A stretch of DNA of 64,000 nucleotides from Marthasterias glacialis (Eukaryota; Echinodermata; Asteroidea; Forcipulatida; Asteriidae): assembly GCA_911728455.2 (NCBI GenBank), contig OU452229.1:1245001-1309000 (forward strand), written 5' to 3'. This document shows, one piece after another, positions 1-12,265 of this stretch. Made by a program: the position numbers and the translations under genes. Every line of letters starts with the position of its first letter. The stretch's first letter is position 1. Under the pieces are notes generated by a model. The model was not told the origin of the DNA. It worked only from the letters and a program-made list of their open reading frames with translations, and did no database searches.

Positions 1-1132
1 GAAACGGGGAGAGTTCTGTCATAAATTTCCGCTACACCATATTATCAGATCCCTTAAGGTTGCACTAGCCATCAGTCAAATGACAATCCATATTTCTGTT
101 TCATTCTGCACTAACTCCAACTTGCAGTATCTAAGTATGGTCTATGTATCCATGGGTAGTTTGACACTTACATGCTTGCTGTATGATTATTAAACGCTGT
201 ACTAGAATGATTTCCGAGGCTTTCTGAGCCCTGGGAAGTCCTCAGACTTTACGGATGGAAATCAAACCCGTGAACTTTCACATTTCAGAGTAGATATGTC
301 TTAATTGGCCAAGCATACCTTTTGATTGATAGGCCAAGCTTGATTTACATGTATTTAATTTAATTAGCAAGCACTGCAATAGGATTGTATTTTTTGCAGT
401 CTGGGATAATGTTCAAGTAGTTCCAAGTTGTAGTTCTCTTTTTAAGGCAGGGTATACCTTTTGTAATTTCTCCACAAATCAATGACCATAAAAGCTTACT
501 TGGTAAGAAGCACCGGAGAGCTGTTAGTTTAAAGACACTATGAGGAACAATTTCCTATTGAAGTAATGTGGTTTTAAAAGGATAGTTTTCTGCCCCCAAA
601 ATTGAATCTGAGAAACTTTTCCTGAAAAACTAATGAATGACATGCAGTTTCAGCATTTTCGGATCCTTCTGAATGGAAATAACTGCTCCAGATTTTTGCC
701 GATATTTCAAAACACTCTTTTGAAACAAAATTTTCATAGGTTAATTTTAATGTATATATCGACAATTGCAGGATTGAAACTTGAAATGTCCAGTTTCTAT
801 TACCAAAGGTATCCCTTACCATTAACACTGAATACTCTGGGCTCGATTTCACTAAGAGCTAAGGTTAAAATTCAAATCACTAAAACAGTATAGACCGGTC
901 CGGATTTGGCAACAAGCCCCACCCACACTCCTTAGTTCGTGTACATTTACGCTGCACGTGTGACTTAGTTTGACTGAGGTCACATGACCAAAAGGCGTGA
1001 TCCAATTGGTCAATGCACAAAATTTGATTGACAGGTCGGAACGGTCTATTGACAACTCATTTTAAGATTGATCTTACTGCTTTGTGATATGAAAGCCAGA
1101 GCCTTCAGTGTCCTTAAAAACTGAGTCCAGAG

Positions 1133-1185
1133 GCACCTCAGGTGGGAGTCGAACCCAGAACATTCTGCATTATTGACCCCTTGCA
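1133..1185 (-). repeat. Fragment of tRNA-like foldback SINE
   Basis: On the minus strand this reads as a B-box-like GGTTCGACTCCCACCTGAGG. It matches the 3' half of the tRNA-like segment in the copies at 22.5 and 32.6 kb. Only this part of the element is visible here. Confidence 0.5.
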
Positions 1186-1793
1186 AGCACATCACATGAG
1201 GTCACAAGCATAGAAATACTGTTGCTTAGCTGACACAGGTCACCAGCCAAAATAACATGTTGTTACAGTGTTGCAACTGGTGCCCAACTAATGTTTTGCT
1301 GAAGAAAGAAATTAGTTTGCAAAAAAAATTGAGATTAACAGCTTGAATGGTAAGGGTACGTTATAGCTTGATTTCAGATACTCGTAGCTGGTACCACAGT
1401 CTGTGTGTTGGAAAGCATTTGCTCACTTACCCATGTATGATGCTTAACAATTTAGAAATGATTGCAACTCATTATGAAATAGGGAATCAAGAATTTATTA
1501 TATTTCCCATCAGCTTTTATGATCACAAATGGATCTGAACAAATGTACATGTATACTATTTTAACAACTGTTGATTTTTATACGTGTATTTTAACGTGCA
1601 TGCTGTAAATCTTGTGGAAATATTTTCTTAACATGTTTATCAACTATTATCAAACAAAGACTTGGTGAAATCGAAATGCTCAAAGTTCCGTATTTGAAAT
1701 ATCAACCAGAGCTTCAGGCATGTAGATCATGTAATTATCACAAGCTAAGCTTGGGATCAGAAAATATCATTATTTGATACAAGGTTTTATTTA

Positions 1794-1957
1794 GGGAATA
1801 ACAGTGCGAGGACCCGGTCTTCACTGCTTGGTAATGACCGGGGTGGTGGCTGGCCGCTGTTAACGACCAAGCCGGAGGCGCGGTCGTTAACAGCGGCCAG
1901 CCACCACCCAAGGTCATTACCAAGCAGTGAAGACTGGGTCCTCGCACTGTTATTCCC
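1794..1957. repeat. Long near-perfect inverted repeat (foldback)
   Basis: Two arms of about 74 bp run outward from a loop near 1868-1881. The left arm starts GGGAATAACAGTGCGAGGAC and the right arm ends with its complement, GTCCTCGCACTGTTATTCCC. Only a few mismatches are visible. The arms are GC-richer than the surroundings. The structure fits a recent foldback MITE core, and no ORF of note is inside. Confidence 0.85.
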
Positions 1958-2339
1958 ATTAATAAATACCTTTTTAACGAAATAAACGGCTAAAATCGTC
2001 CATTTTGTAACTTTTCTTTCTCGGCGATACTTGCTTGTTTTGTTAGCCGGTCTTTATATCGCCGTTAATACACCCCCACGTGATCACGTTTTGACCAATC
2101 AGAATCCACAAACTGTCCTAGGTATTTATTAATAGATGTTCATCTCTTTTTTCTTTTTTTTTAATTCAATATTTTGTAGTGTCACAGATGAATACTCAAT
2201 GCAGCTTATTTTGAAATGTGGTTTCCTGTTCAATGTACTGTTGTTTTTGGTGTTTACTTTGATTTTGAATTTGATGGTGCTATGAAGATGAAGCCCTTTA
2301 GTCCTTTTTGTGCTGCGGCGTTTTGGTTGGTTTCCTTGT

Positions 2340-2468
2340 AACCTGTTGGTAAGTGGTGACGTTTTTTGAGCCGGAAGTGCAGTGTTACGAATGTTCATGT
2401 ACAATATATGTATACCATTCGTTTACATTGCACTTTTGGCTCCAAAACGTGTTCACTTACCAACAGGA
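2340..2468. repeat. Imperfect palindromic element
   Basis: The 52-bp arms begin CCTGTTGGTAAGTG and end CACTTACCAACAGG, with scattered mismatches and a short AT-rich loop. It looks like an old MITE or foldback. Short ORFs across it are artefacts of the palindrome. Confidence 0.7.
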
Positions 2469-3741
2469 TACCAGCACCTCAGTTGTATATTGGTATTGTA
2501 GCCTCAGTTTCACCATGAAGGGTTACACCACTATCATAGATAGATCAGACAATCTGATTGGTGGAGGCTTAATTCTTCAAGGGACTGAACCAATCAGTGC
2601 TGTTGTCTGTTACAGGAATCAAATCCATACATTTTGATGCATTTTGCAAACAAAGTTCAAACCATCTCCCTATTGGACACGCATGCCCGTAACCAATTAA
2701 ATTATTACCATGACCAACAGGAAGATATGTGTCAATTGAATAAAATCGAAAAGCTAACCTCTGATTATGAATCATTTGTCATCAAATACTCCAGTGACCT
2801 TGTAGCGTGGGTAAACTTGATTGCTGTGAACCATCATAGAGGTTGATTAATGTCCCTTTTTAGCGAGGCCGTGACCCACCTTAAATGCCCCCTTAAGCAA
2901 AGTCAGTACTAGGTCATATTTCTTAATCTTTACGCTCTGACACAAGACGATCATCTTCAACAGTATAGGCTGCTTTATTAGTTACAGGAAGTGATTTTAT
3001 AATGGTTTTAAAGTTTTATTTTGCTATTAGCTTTCATTTTAAATTAAATTTAGTAACAATTTCATTTGAAGTTTTAACAACAAAAAGTGAATGTTGTTTA
3101 AATGAACAAAGTTTAAAAACGTTTCCCATGTTTCTCGTTTCGAGAATTTAACTCCAGGAAAATTTTACAACAAATTTATTCTCTTCAAAGCTGTGTCCTC
3201 TCTTCAGAAAGAATTAGTTGGGAAGATCATGGTTTTGGGTAATTCTTGGGTTTTTGTTTTGAAGTTGTTGATTTTTAATATTTTTTTAAATGTTTTTTAG
3301 CGTTTCTTTACAGCAGATAATATGTTTTATATTGGAAATTTAGTTTTGAGATTTGAAAGGTTATATTTGTTGAGAACAATTGTTTTTTACAGGAGCGCAA
3401 TTATGAAATAGATTGCAGGGTATAACAGAGTGAGTGGGTTAAGCGGGCTTTTCAAAAGAGTTTTTGTTTAATCACATTATTTTATTGATGTTTTAAATGC
3501 ATCTGTCAATTTTGTGTGGTAGGTTTTGAAATAGTGCTTGAAATTCTAAAGAAAAAAATAACGTCTATTTGACTGTGCCATGTGTCATTGTGATGTAAAA
3601 ATGTGAAATGTTTTGTTTTATTATGTATGCTTTTTGCAGTTCAGCAATGTAAATTTGCAATGTTTTGCTCGAGCTCTGTCTATGCTTGTAATGCTTGTAG
3701 GCCTATAAATGCTAAATTATTAATTTGTACAATTACCGCGT

Positions 3742-3768
3742 ATAAATATATATATATATATATATTTA
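3742..3768. repeat. (TA)n microsatellite
   Basis: An uninterrupted run of alternating T and A near 3746-3764, flanked by AT-rich sequence. Confidence 0.85.
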
Positions 3769-4000
3769 TGTTTTATTAGAAGCTTTTTTCTATATTATTT
3801 GCCTCATAAAGCATTTTGTAATGTCAGTTTTGTGTATTTTTATGCAGAGTATAAAATCGTGTTTGATTTGAAGAATTCGCACAGGTTTCTTTTGTTGTGT
3901 GACTTTTTGTTTGAATGGTAGCAACGTTAAACGAGATTTCCAAACAGGAATTGGCTGCAAGCGGTGGTTAGGAGTCTAACTCGGCATATATGGGACTCAG

Positions 4001-4078
4001 AACCCTCCCCCGCACCCTAAACCCAACCCCGCACCCTAAACCCAACCCCGCACCCTAAACCCAACCCCGTACCCACCC
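4001..4078. repeat. Short tandem repeat with CCCTAA-like core
   Basis: About 3.5 copies of a unit near 19 bp, of the form CCCCGCACCCTAAACCCAA. It sits in otherwise AT-rich sequence and contains a telomere-like CCCTAAACCC word. Confidence 0.8.
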
Positions 4079-6718
4079 CTTAAAAAATACAAATTGAAAA
4101 AAAATCGATCAATAAAGATTTGAGATTTAAAATTTGAGATGATTTAAAAAACAAACAATTAAAGAAGGAAATGAAGAAATAACTTTAAAAATTACCACAA
4201 GGTGAAGAGAAAACAAAAAATCATAAAAATGTATACGTGAAAAGGAAGTGGTCGACCTGTCTCAAAATGATATGGTTTGGGCACACTTATTTTTATTGCC
4301 TTTTTAATAATGGTTTCGTATAGTCCTTTTCACCTAAACGCATTGAAATTCACGCATTTTCTTAAGTTCAGGGTTTCTATTAGCTACTTAGTTGCAATTT
4401 CATTTTCGTGCACACAGTTTCGCTCTTCTCATTCAGGTTCGTTTCAGTCATTCTATTGCATTTATAGACATTCAAGACTACATTTTCACCAACCGTCAGT
4501 TGAATTTCTACTTTCTGTTTTTCCCAATGGATGAAATTGATGGTTGACCAGTCTTTTCCTGTTGGTTTTTAAATTGAATGCTCTTAGCGACCTAATGGAT
4601 TTGAATGGACCAGTGAATGCTCAACTGTTGAATTATTGAACTACTTTATTTGACTGTTGAATGCTGTTGCGAAGGAACATTTGCAAACAAAATTGAATGA
4701 GACAGGTGGTATAATGAATAAATAGGCCGGGAAAACCTATATTAAACAAAATGTTATTTAGCTGTAAAAGTGCGCTTGAATTATAAAATCACGGGGGCGG
4801 ATTGGACTAAGGAGGTACACGGAGTGCCCAGTATTGTTTGCCGACTGTTTTATTGTTTTGTTATTTTAAAAAAAAATTCAATATGAACATGCACTAAATC
4901 CCTTTATACAGAATATAAACTGGTTTTCCTTGTTTTCGATAAAAAAAATGTGATCTCCAAATTCGACGACTTCACAGGTAGGTTGCCTGACAAGTGTAAT
5001 TGATCAAAACTAGGGGGTTGGAATGAATCTGCCCTTCTACCAAGAATTATTTCCCCTTTTTAAATTACCAACTTGAGACAACGATTGTTGCATTTCAGAG
5101 GCAATCGGTTTCTAAAAAAAACTCGATTACCACCTGTATGTTTTTTCTTTTAACTTATTGTGTGTTTCTTGATAAGGAAGGCGCTGCCGACGATGGTTTT
5201 ACTTTTAAACAAGTGTTCTAAAAATCGCAAGAAAAGAATCGCATGTAGAGCGTGGTTAATTGTTGGTAACGAAATGGGCCTACGGAATCTTCTGCAACTT
5301 TATAAATTTTCCTTACAGAGGTTCAGCTTCATTTTTGCCAGCTCGTTTGGTTGGGTGTTCCAAGGTTAAGGTTAAACTTTATCCGCCCTTTTCTAGTTGG
5401 GTGTAATGTCAAAAGCCAATTGATCCTAAGTAGGCCTCTACTCCTCCACGTCCCAGCAGGATCAAGAGATAATTTCATGTCCTTCTAGTTAATGTCTTTT
5501 GGCATCATGCCCTCATGGGCGGCAACAGGTGACAAGGGCGAATCCGCCATGTTAAATTTGGGCCCATGTATGGGTTGGGAGGCCTACCTCAAACGGATCG
5601 TGGGGGTTCTTTATATTTTTATGATTTTAGTGAAGTTTTTTCCTCAAGACCTCTGGATTCACTGATAATTATACCCAGCCCCATTTTGTTACTATTTAAC
5701 TATGCTAGCCACTCAATTTTTTCGCTTACGGTAATCTTTTTTTTTCACCATATACATCCAGTCGAAAGAGATTGTTTCTATAGTAACGATTAGTTTATCA
5801 TTGCAAGTGGCCTAAGAAGTCGAGAAAAGAATGAAGTGAGGATGGATTGATGAACTTAGTGCGTCTGTGTGCTTGGTAAGGTCTTAAGCACGTGGTGTGT
5901 TTTGTTGTTGACGAAATATCTGCATGAAACGGACTATCAAATTTATTTCCAGTCCACGTTAAACTTTAGCAAAGAAGGTCACCGGATACCTCTTATTCCG
6001 GCCTATATAGCGCCCTCTAAAAGCACTGACAGTCCTTCCAACTCATTGCGCCGCCTACATCGTTTTCCGGGAATAGAAAGTTGAACCAATTTTCTTTGTT
6101 TTTACTTTAAAATAATGTATAGGCTTGTACAATATAAAAACAGATTCTGGTATACAAATCCAAGAAAAATGAAGTAGCCCTAGTTCATATTCGCTCAATT
6201 ATTTTAGTTAAATGCAGGACGCTTTGTTTACTCGATCATTAGACCAATTAATTAAATTCAAATTAGTACATTGTTGTTATTTAAATGCACTGTAATTTAC
6301 TATTCCTACTGTTCTGCCGCTGGCGGTGATATTAAATAAACACTTATCAATACCATTCACGATTATTAATTATTAGTAGTATTTTTGTTGTGTGTGTATT
6401 GTGAGTGTGGAGGTGAGTATAGAGAGTAGCGTTGAAGTTGAACAAAACAACAGCCTACCCTGTGATTGGAAAAGGGTAATACTCTGCAAACAAGCGCCTT
6501 TGTCCTTAGCCTTTATAATAAGAAATAAAACACATAATTCCTTTTATGCTTTTATAATGTCATTGTTTTTTCAAGTTCGTTAAAACTTAGATTGATGGAG
6601 CTGGAAGAAATTGGATGGGAGCTTTGGCGCTCGCATTTGGGAGCCACTGGAAGAAGTCCCCTCTTTAAAATAAAACTAAATAGCTAAAAAACAAAACAAA
6701 TGAACAACAACAACAACA

Positions 6719-6766
6719 TCAAACAAACAAACAAACAAACAAACAAACAAACAAACAAACAAACAA
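6719..6766. repeat. (CAAA)n microsatellite
   Basis: About eleven consecutive CAAA units, followed by A- and C-rich sequence. Confidence 0.9.
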
Positions 6767-8249
6767 AAAACACCCCAAAACCCCTACCCCTCCTGAAAAA
6801 AAACTCCAAAGTGAAATACTTTTTTTCGCAAGATGGCGCTATTTCTAACTCGAAATAGTCTGTTCGTAAAATGAAGGTACCTGCACTTGTCCTGAAAGAA
6901 CGCTACCTTACTTGCCGATCATCATGATGGAGGGAGCTGAGAGTGAAAGAGAAGTACGATATAAAACACGAAATGAGGGGGAGAGAAAACCAATGTAAAT
7001 TGTCTTATTTGTCTCCCTTTGCTTGGACGGAATTTACGACAGAATCACCAAACTGCTGACACAATGTGAAATAACTATTCATCAGCAGCTAACAACTGAC
7101 ACATTTTAATGATACCGAACACTTTGGGGGAAGTGAATGCAGTTGAATTGGCCACATTTACAGATTATGTATACAGCTGTACATGTACATGATCATAAAT
7201 TCGTATGCAGACCAGAGACAAAAAAAAACCCCGCTTGGCAAACACTTAAACTAGATGTGAAACACATGCCTGGTTGAGATCATACCGGTTCCACCGTACC
7301 ATACCGGTAGCAGTCAACACTGCAATTGGATCTAACGTGAGTATTTATAATTATTTCTATGTGTTTGAATTAACTTCTTGATTCTTGAACTTGAAGAGCA
7401 TCTTTGTAAATATAACTAGGCTCTACCATGTCTACCTCTGCAATCTAAACTATTGGTAACTCCACTTGATTGAATTGATTGATCGATTTAAAAATATTAT
7501 ATTTTGTAAGTCACACAAGTGATTGTATTATTACCTTTATTATTACACTCAGTTCAACGGTGTTCTTTGGTTGGACCTTGCTTGTGCTAGCGCCTGAATG
7601 ATCATCCACAATGACAAATTTAGGAAGGTAAGTCGCACTAACTACTTTGCAATTGCATGACAAGTCAAGTATAAAAACTAGAACAATGTGATTACTGAAA
7701 CTGAAAGAGAGATGAATTTAACCCCACCTTTTTAACTCACTTTAGATACTAAAACTTTATAATATGGGATGACCAACCCCCCCCCCCCAAAAAAAAATAG
7801 TCTTATCTCTCCGATCGAGTTGATAAGGAAACAAAAATAATAAATGTTTGGCACTTTCCAAATAAGGACAAACATTTTTGTTTGACAAAGTACAGTTCAG
7901 CTGATGACAAAGGATACTTGACCTCTCCCCCCCTTTTTGATAAATTATTTATTTTTAAAGGTAAATCGTGAAAATGTTGTTAACGAGTAACGACCAAATT
8001 TAGATGGCAACCTAAGTTAGGAAGTGTTGAGTGTGATCTTTTTTTTTTTACATGGACTGTATGATTGAAAATTCAAAACGGAACGAAAGCAGAGCTGGTG
8101 TTCTAAAATATTTAATTATTTGGTTGACAAAAAAGCCAAAGATATATTAAAACAATTGAAAATCTGAAAGAGAAATAAGAATACTGCCCTACTTTAACGT
8201 GTACAATTGTACATCTTAATACACAATAAACAAATTAACATTAATTTAA

Positions 8250-8595
8250 AGCCCCAGCTCAGCATTGGTAACTGACTGTAAATGCTTCCATTCTTTTCAC
8301 ATATCAAGATATTTGTAATAAAACCAACCTGTGAAAATGTCAGCTCGTTTTGTTGTTTCACTTGCGAGAAAACGGTAAAAGAATTTGTACGCATTCCTTT
8401 AGGGAGAGTTTTCATCTCACTGAGATGAAAACTAATTTTGGATCTTGTTTCATTGAATATTTTAAAACGATAACATTTCAGGTAAAAATATTTCAAGTAA
8501 AGTTTTTTGCCATCATTATCTTTATTCCATGTAAGGTACATATGTAAATCTGTGAACATTTAATGTTTTCTTCTTATCAATGTTGAGCTGGGGCT
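8250..8595. mobile_element. TTAA-flanked MITE (piggyBac-like), copy 1
   Basis: The element is bounded by inverted ends AGCCCCAGCTCAGCATTG and CAATGTTGAGCTGGGGCT. TTAA stands on both sides (8246-8249 and 8596-8599), the target duplication typical of piggyBac-superfamily transposons. No transposase frame fits in about 346 bp, so it is non-autonomous. The 121-residue minus-strand ORF over it is not a gene. A second copy with the same ends lies at 57151-57498. Confidence 0.85.
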
Positions 8596-9669
8596 TTAAT
8601 TTTAAATCAGAAGAATGTTGGAGAAAGATAAACATGTAAATGGAACTGAGATAGAAAATAAAACACGTCTACTGTACATGTACATGTACTGTTTAAGCAA
8701 TAACGTTTTGCACACGATGTTGGTATCGTCTTATAGCATAAATCTTGTTTATTTATCTCTTGACGTATGGAACACTTTCATTTTTCATGTTTAAGTTTGC
8801 AAAGGAAAACTTCTTCCTGATTGGCAATCAGTTTGGTTAAATATATACATCAGGGTTCTCCCCATGCACAAGCTAGCGTATCGGGCTGATATGCGCAAAT
8901 TATGGGCCGATACGCGGGAATTACAACCGATAACGCAAAAAAAACAAAAAAAAACATTCTCAATAAATCATTACATAAAAGCATTTTACATGCTCCAGAT
9001 TGTACAGTAGAGCTTTTCAAAGCAAACATAAACATCAAATAAAAACATTCCAAGGACCAGGTTTCAGTTCAGCGTGCTTAAGCCACCTTTGCAAAATTTG
9101 GTCTAGAATGTCTCAAAGTTTAGAAAATTCCTGGGGAGATTCCTGGACAGTATAGATAAACACAAATAAGTTTGTTGTTGTCCGTCATGAAATATCAGGG
9201 TACAGTTTTTGTTTTGTCAATAATGTCCGACATGTACATGAGCTTTTAGTTATTATTAAATAAAATTGAAATAAATAATAATGTGCATTGTAAAAGATAT
9301 ACTCATACATTGCTTCAGAATTACACAAAAATAAAACATTTAATATCCAAATGAAATCCTGTTAACATTTTCTGTAGGAAAGAATAGCAATTAGTGGAAA
9401 ATTGTAAAGGAGCAAAATTTTAATTTGTGAAAACAGAAAACACATTTACACAGTGTGCAAACATCTAAGACATTATACATGTACATATGTAAGTTTCAAT
9501 GTACAGTTTACTTTATTTATTGTAAAGTACTACATAGAAAGGACCGTTGGTTTTCTTGTGCAGCAGATTTGAAATGAAGGTATTTTAGACTAGTTAACTG
9601 ATGATGTACAACTGTATATTGAATTTTAAACGGCCGTATGTGTTGCATTTCCTGATTTATGTTCCTGTA

Positions 9670-9959
9670 GTCTCGTCAACTCCAGCCTGTCCTTAGCAAT
9701 CACCGTCATCGCCTGATGCCTCATCATGCTCCACCCATCACACGCTGATCTCCTTTGATTCAGGCACAGGAAGGAGGGGCTTTGGCTTTTGTGTTGCCCA
9801 CAAAGTGATTGGAAGTGGGATGATAATGCAGTTGGTTTGGAGTCACAGCAATGTGCGGACGGATAAACTCGACCCTGGCAGGAGATACCAGTCGCCGTTC
9901 AGCCTCGGAGGTGTGCCGTCCATCTCGTCGGTCGTCATCGTAGATGGAGTCCTCACGGT
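9670..9959 (+). promoter_or_regulatory. Probable 5' UTR / proximal region of TLNRD1
   Basis: The sequence becomes less AT-rich and carries no repeat I can see just upstream of the TLNRD1 start codon. A good plus-strand acceptor (TTATGTTCCTGTAG) ends at about 9670, so the coding exon may begin there with a 290-bp leader. The TLNRD1 frame has an in-frame TAA near 9862, which limits how far the coding region could extend upstream. No TATA box or initiator can be assigned with confidence. Confidence 0.35.
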
Positions 9960-11036
9960 ATGGCAGCCCCAACAAATGATAACGACTTCCTTAGCCCGCT
10001 GTCACTGAGTGTTGTATGTAATCTGTGTACCAGCAAGATGCAAACTGTGGCCGATCTGTTACTGTTGACCAGTGATACGCGGCCGGTCAACACCGATAAC
10101 GTGACTGGGACAGTGGGAGAGTCCTTCTCCAAGTGTCGTGATACGCTCATCGCTAAAACCAAAGGACTTGGGATACTAAGCCGAGAAGTGCGGATACAGT
10201 TCTTGTCAGGGAAGTTCAAAGACACAGCGGAGATGCTTTATGAATTGACTGATCTTGTTGTAAATATTGTAGAATGTTCTGGGCATGCTGCCTACCTTGC
10301 TGCGATCAGTGAACCTGGTTCTAAGCAAGCTGTTCCAGGGATTATCGATCGATACAAGATTTCTCGAGCCAAATTTGACATTGAGCATTGCTGTATGAGA
10401 CTGCAATACACACCCCTTATGGAGCTATCACCGCAAGTTGTCGTTGATATCTCAACGGAGATCGCTAAGAATCTAACAACACTTACAAATGCTAGCAAGC
10501 TTGCCAGCGATGCCAGCGATGACCCCTTCCACAAGGAGCAGTTTAAGCTGGCCATCAAGAGTGTCACATCCTGTGCTAGTACCCTCCTACTGAGCATACG
10601 CCGCTACAAGGTCACCCTGGATGAATCCAACAGAGGACGTTGCGTCACCTTTGCCAAACCACTCGTGCAATCTTGCCAGGCTCTAGTGGAGTATGCAACC
10701 GAACAGGAACACATCGGCATTCCTGCTAAGCTCTGCGAGAATGGCCACAAGATCCAAACGGCCATCTTAGGTGGCTGTATGAGCATTGCCAGCTCCTGTA
10801 TCCAGCTGGTCAGCTGCCTCCGTGCGGCATCCTTGGACCTCCACAACGCTGAACTCATGCAGCGGTTATCGCTATGTTGTGCTGCAGTTGCAGACGGAGC
10901 AAAGCTCCTATCCCAGGCATTACGTGATAAGAGCTCCCCTAGAACGTTACCGTCCAATTCCACAAACTCGCTCAGTTCCAACGGGTCTACTAACTCATTT
11001 CCCAACGAAGGTGACACCCATAGTACATGCAGCTGA
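9960..11036 (+). CDS. TLNRD1: Talin rod domain-containing protein 1 (TLNRD1/MESDC1)
   Basis: The single uninterrupted frame gives 358 residues, close to the 362 of human TLNRD1. In vertebrates this protein binds F-actin and bundles it as a dimer. It is built from talin R7/R8-like helical bundles, with a four-helix module inserted in a five-helix one. Family signatures visible here include KMQTVADLLLL (residues 26-36), AKTKGLGIL, LTDLVVNIVECSGHAAYLAA, FKLAIKSV, QTAILGGCMSIAS, and a C-terminal LLSQALRDKSSPRTLP followed by a Ser/Asn-rich tail. The first ATG after an in-frame upstream stop was taken as the start. The N-terminus is shorter than in vertebrates and lacks their Ala/Gly-rich leader. 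Vertebrate TLNRD1 is likewise intronless in its coding region. The gene stands alone, convergent with EPG5. Confidence 0.95.
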   Translation: MAAPTNDNDFLSPLSLSVVCNLCTSKMQTVADLLLLTSDTRPVNTDNVTGTVGESFSKCRDTLIAKTKGLGILSREVRIQFLSGKFKDTAEMLYELTDLVVNIVECSGHAAYLAAISEPGSKQAVPGIIDRYKISRAKFDIEHCCMRLQYTPLMELSPQVVVDISTEIAKNLTTLTNASKLASDASDDPFHKEQFKLAIKSVTSCASTLLLSIRRYKVTLDESNRGRCVTFAKPLVQSCQALVEYATEQEHIGIPAKLCENGHKIQTAILGGCMSIASSCIQLVSCLRAASLDLHNAELMQRLSLCCAAVADGAKLLSQALRDKSSPRTLPSNSTNSLSSNGSTNSFPNEGDTHSTCS

Positions 11037-11264
11037 GACAGGTTTCCATGTCCTGCATTTATAATTTTAGTGACATGAAAATTTAATGAATTGTTTCCTT
11101 AAAGACGGGTCCTGTGTCTGCACCTGACCTTGTAGGCTTAAAATATCAGCCGATGTACTCTGCAATGTATAACAGGGGTCAAGTTTATCTAGAGCTTTTT
11201 AAGCAACTTATTCACAATCAACTAAGCAGATTTATTTCACTAAGCAGTCTCTACTTTTATGAAG

Positions 11265-11555
11265 CCCCGTTCACACTAGACGATTTTCCCGGGAAATTTG
11301 TTGGGAATTTTTTTTTGACTTGTTCACACTTGAATTGCTAACCCTGGCAAACTCCTGGGGAAAAAGCCATTTCCTGGGAAACAGCTACCCCTACTTGGGA
11401 GTAGGGTTTTAAAGCCAGATAACCCCGGGTTTAGCATCTTGAGTGTGCAATTTTCCCCAGGAAAATCGCATCAAGTGTGAATCAAACATGATGGGGTGGG
11501 GTTAAAATTCCCCAGGAATTCCCTGGGGTTTTATTTCCTGGGAATTGGCTTGGTA
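11265..11555. repeat. Inverted-repeat element with CCC(C/A)GGGAA motifs
   Basis: The segment starts TTCACACTAGACGATTTTCCC and a related inverted segment ends GGAAAATCGCATCAAGTGTGAA. Many CCCAGGAA/TTCCCGGG words lie between. It is probably a degenerate foldback element. Confidence 0.5.
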
Positions 11556-12003
11556 GTATGAAAAGAACTTAGAAGTGAAGTGCTTATGTTTAGCGAAATC
11601 TTGTCTGTGCTTAGCTGATTTGTGAAGTTGACCCCAAACGTAGTTTGGCTATTCACCTGCATTTGTTGTGTCAATTCAGAATCAATCCTTCTGCTTACTG
11701 AGTCTGTACCCTACATCAAGCATTATATTCTTCCTACTTAAGTCTGATTTCTGTTTTTGGAGCTCTCAGAAAAATCAGGAATTTTTTTTTCAAGGGCCAA
11801 ATGTTATGGCTGCTCTGTGTGTAATGTGTTTTGATGACCCATACATGTACATTGTCAGTGTAGGAATGCAAAATTCTTGTGTTTTTGAAGAATTTCAAGA
11901 CAATAAGGTTGTCTTTAATTTGAACCCTACTGCAGGTCGGTTGGTCCGATACCTGGCAGATCCCTTGATACTTCACTAAGGCACCAAAGGCACCAAAGGC
12001 ACT

Positions 12004-12265
12004 AGACCGATCCATTAAGCCCCGCCCTTTTATGTATTGACCTATCGCAGCCTTGGCTACGCAACCGCAAGTCCGACAAAAGTCTGACATGATAAAATCG
12101 TATTAAAAAATGTAAAAATGTGTGTGTTTACTTCTAGCGCGTGTTCATGTCGTGCAGTGCGGCATTGATGCGACGCACATTGTACTGCCCACGTGTACAG
12201 TGGTGATGTAGCCAATGCTGTGATTGGTCAATAGGTTTAGGGGGCGGGGCTTAATGGATCGGTCT
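12004..12265. mobile_element. MITE with about 24-bp terminal inverted repeats
   Basis: The left end AGACCGATCCATTAAGCCCC is matched by the right end GGGGCTTAATGGATCGGTCT. Similarity extends inward for about 40 bp with mismatches. The interior has no transposase frame, and I see no clear target duplication. Confidence 0.75.

Larger units (their letters stand above)
1..9659. other. Non-coding upstream region, no gene supported
   Basis: No open frame here resembles a protein I recognise. The short ORFs lack codon bias and splice context. The stretch holds dispersed repeats (listed separately), microsatellites and AT-rich unique sequence. A consensus-like donor (AAG|GTAAGT) at about 7629 on the plus strand could end a non-coding first exon of TLNRD1, pairing with the acceptor near 9670. 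That pairing is inference from splice motifs only. Confidence 0.6.

Noticed and set aside
4001..4078. CRISPR-like or telomeric array
   Set aside because: The units are directly adjacent without unique spacers, there are only about 3.5 copies, and the rest of the window is clearly animal nuclear DNA.
8194..8559. Minus-strand ORF of 121 codons
   Set aside because: It lies almost wholly within the TTAA-flanked MITE and reflects the element's composition.
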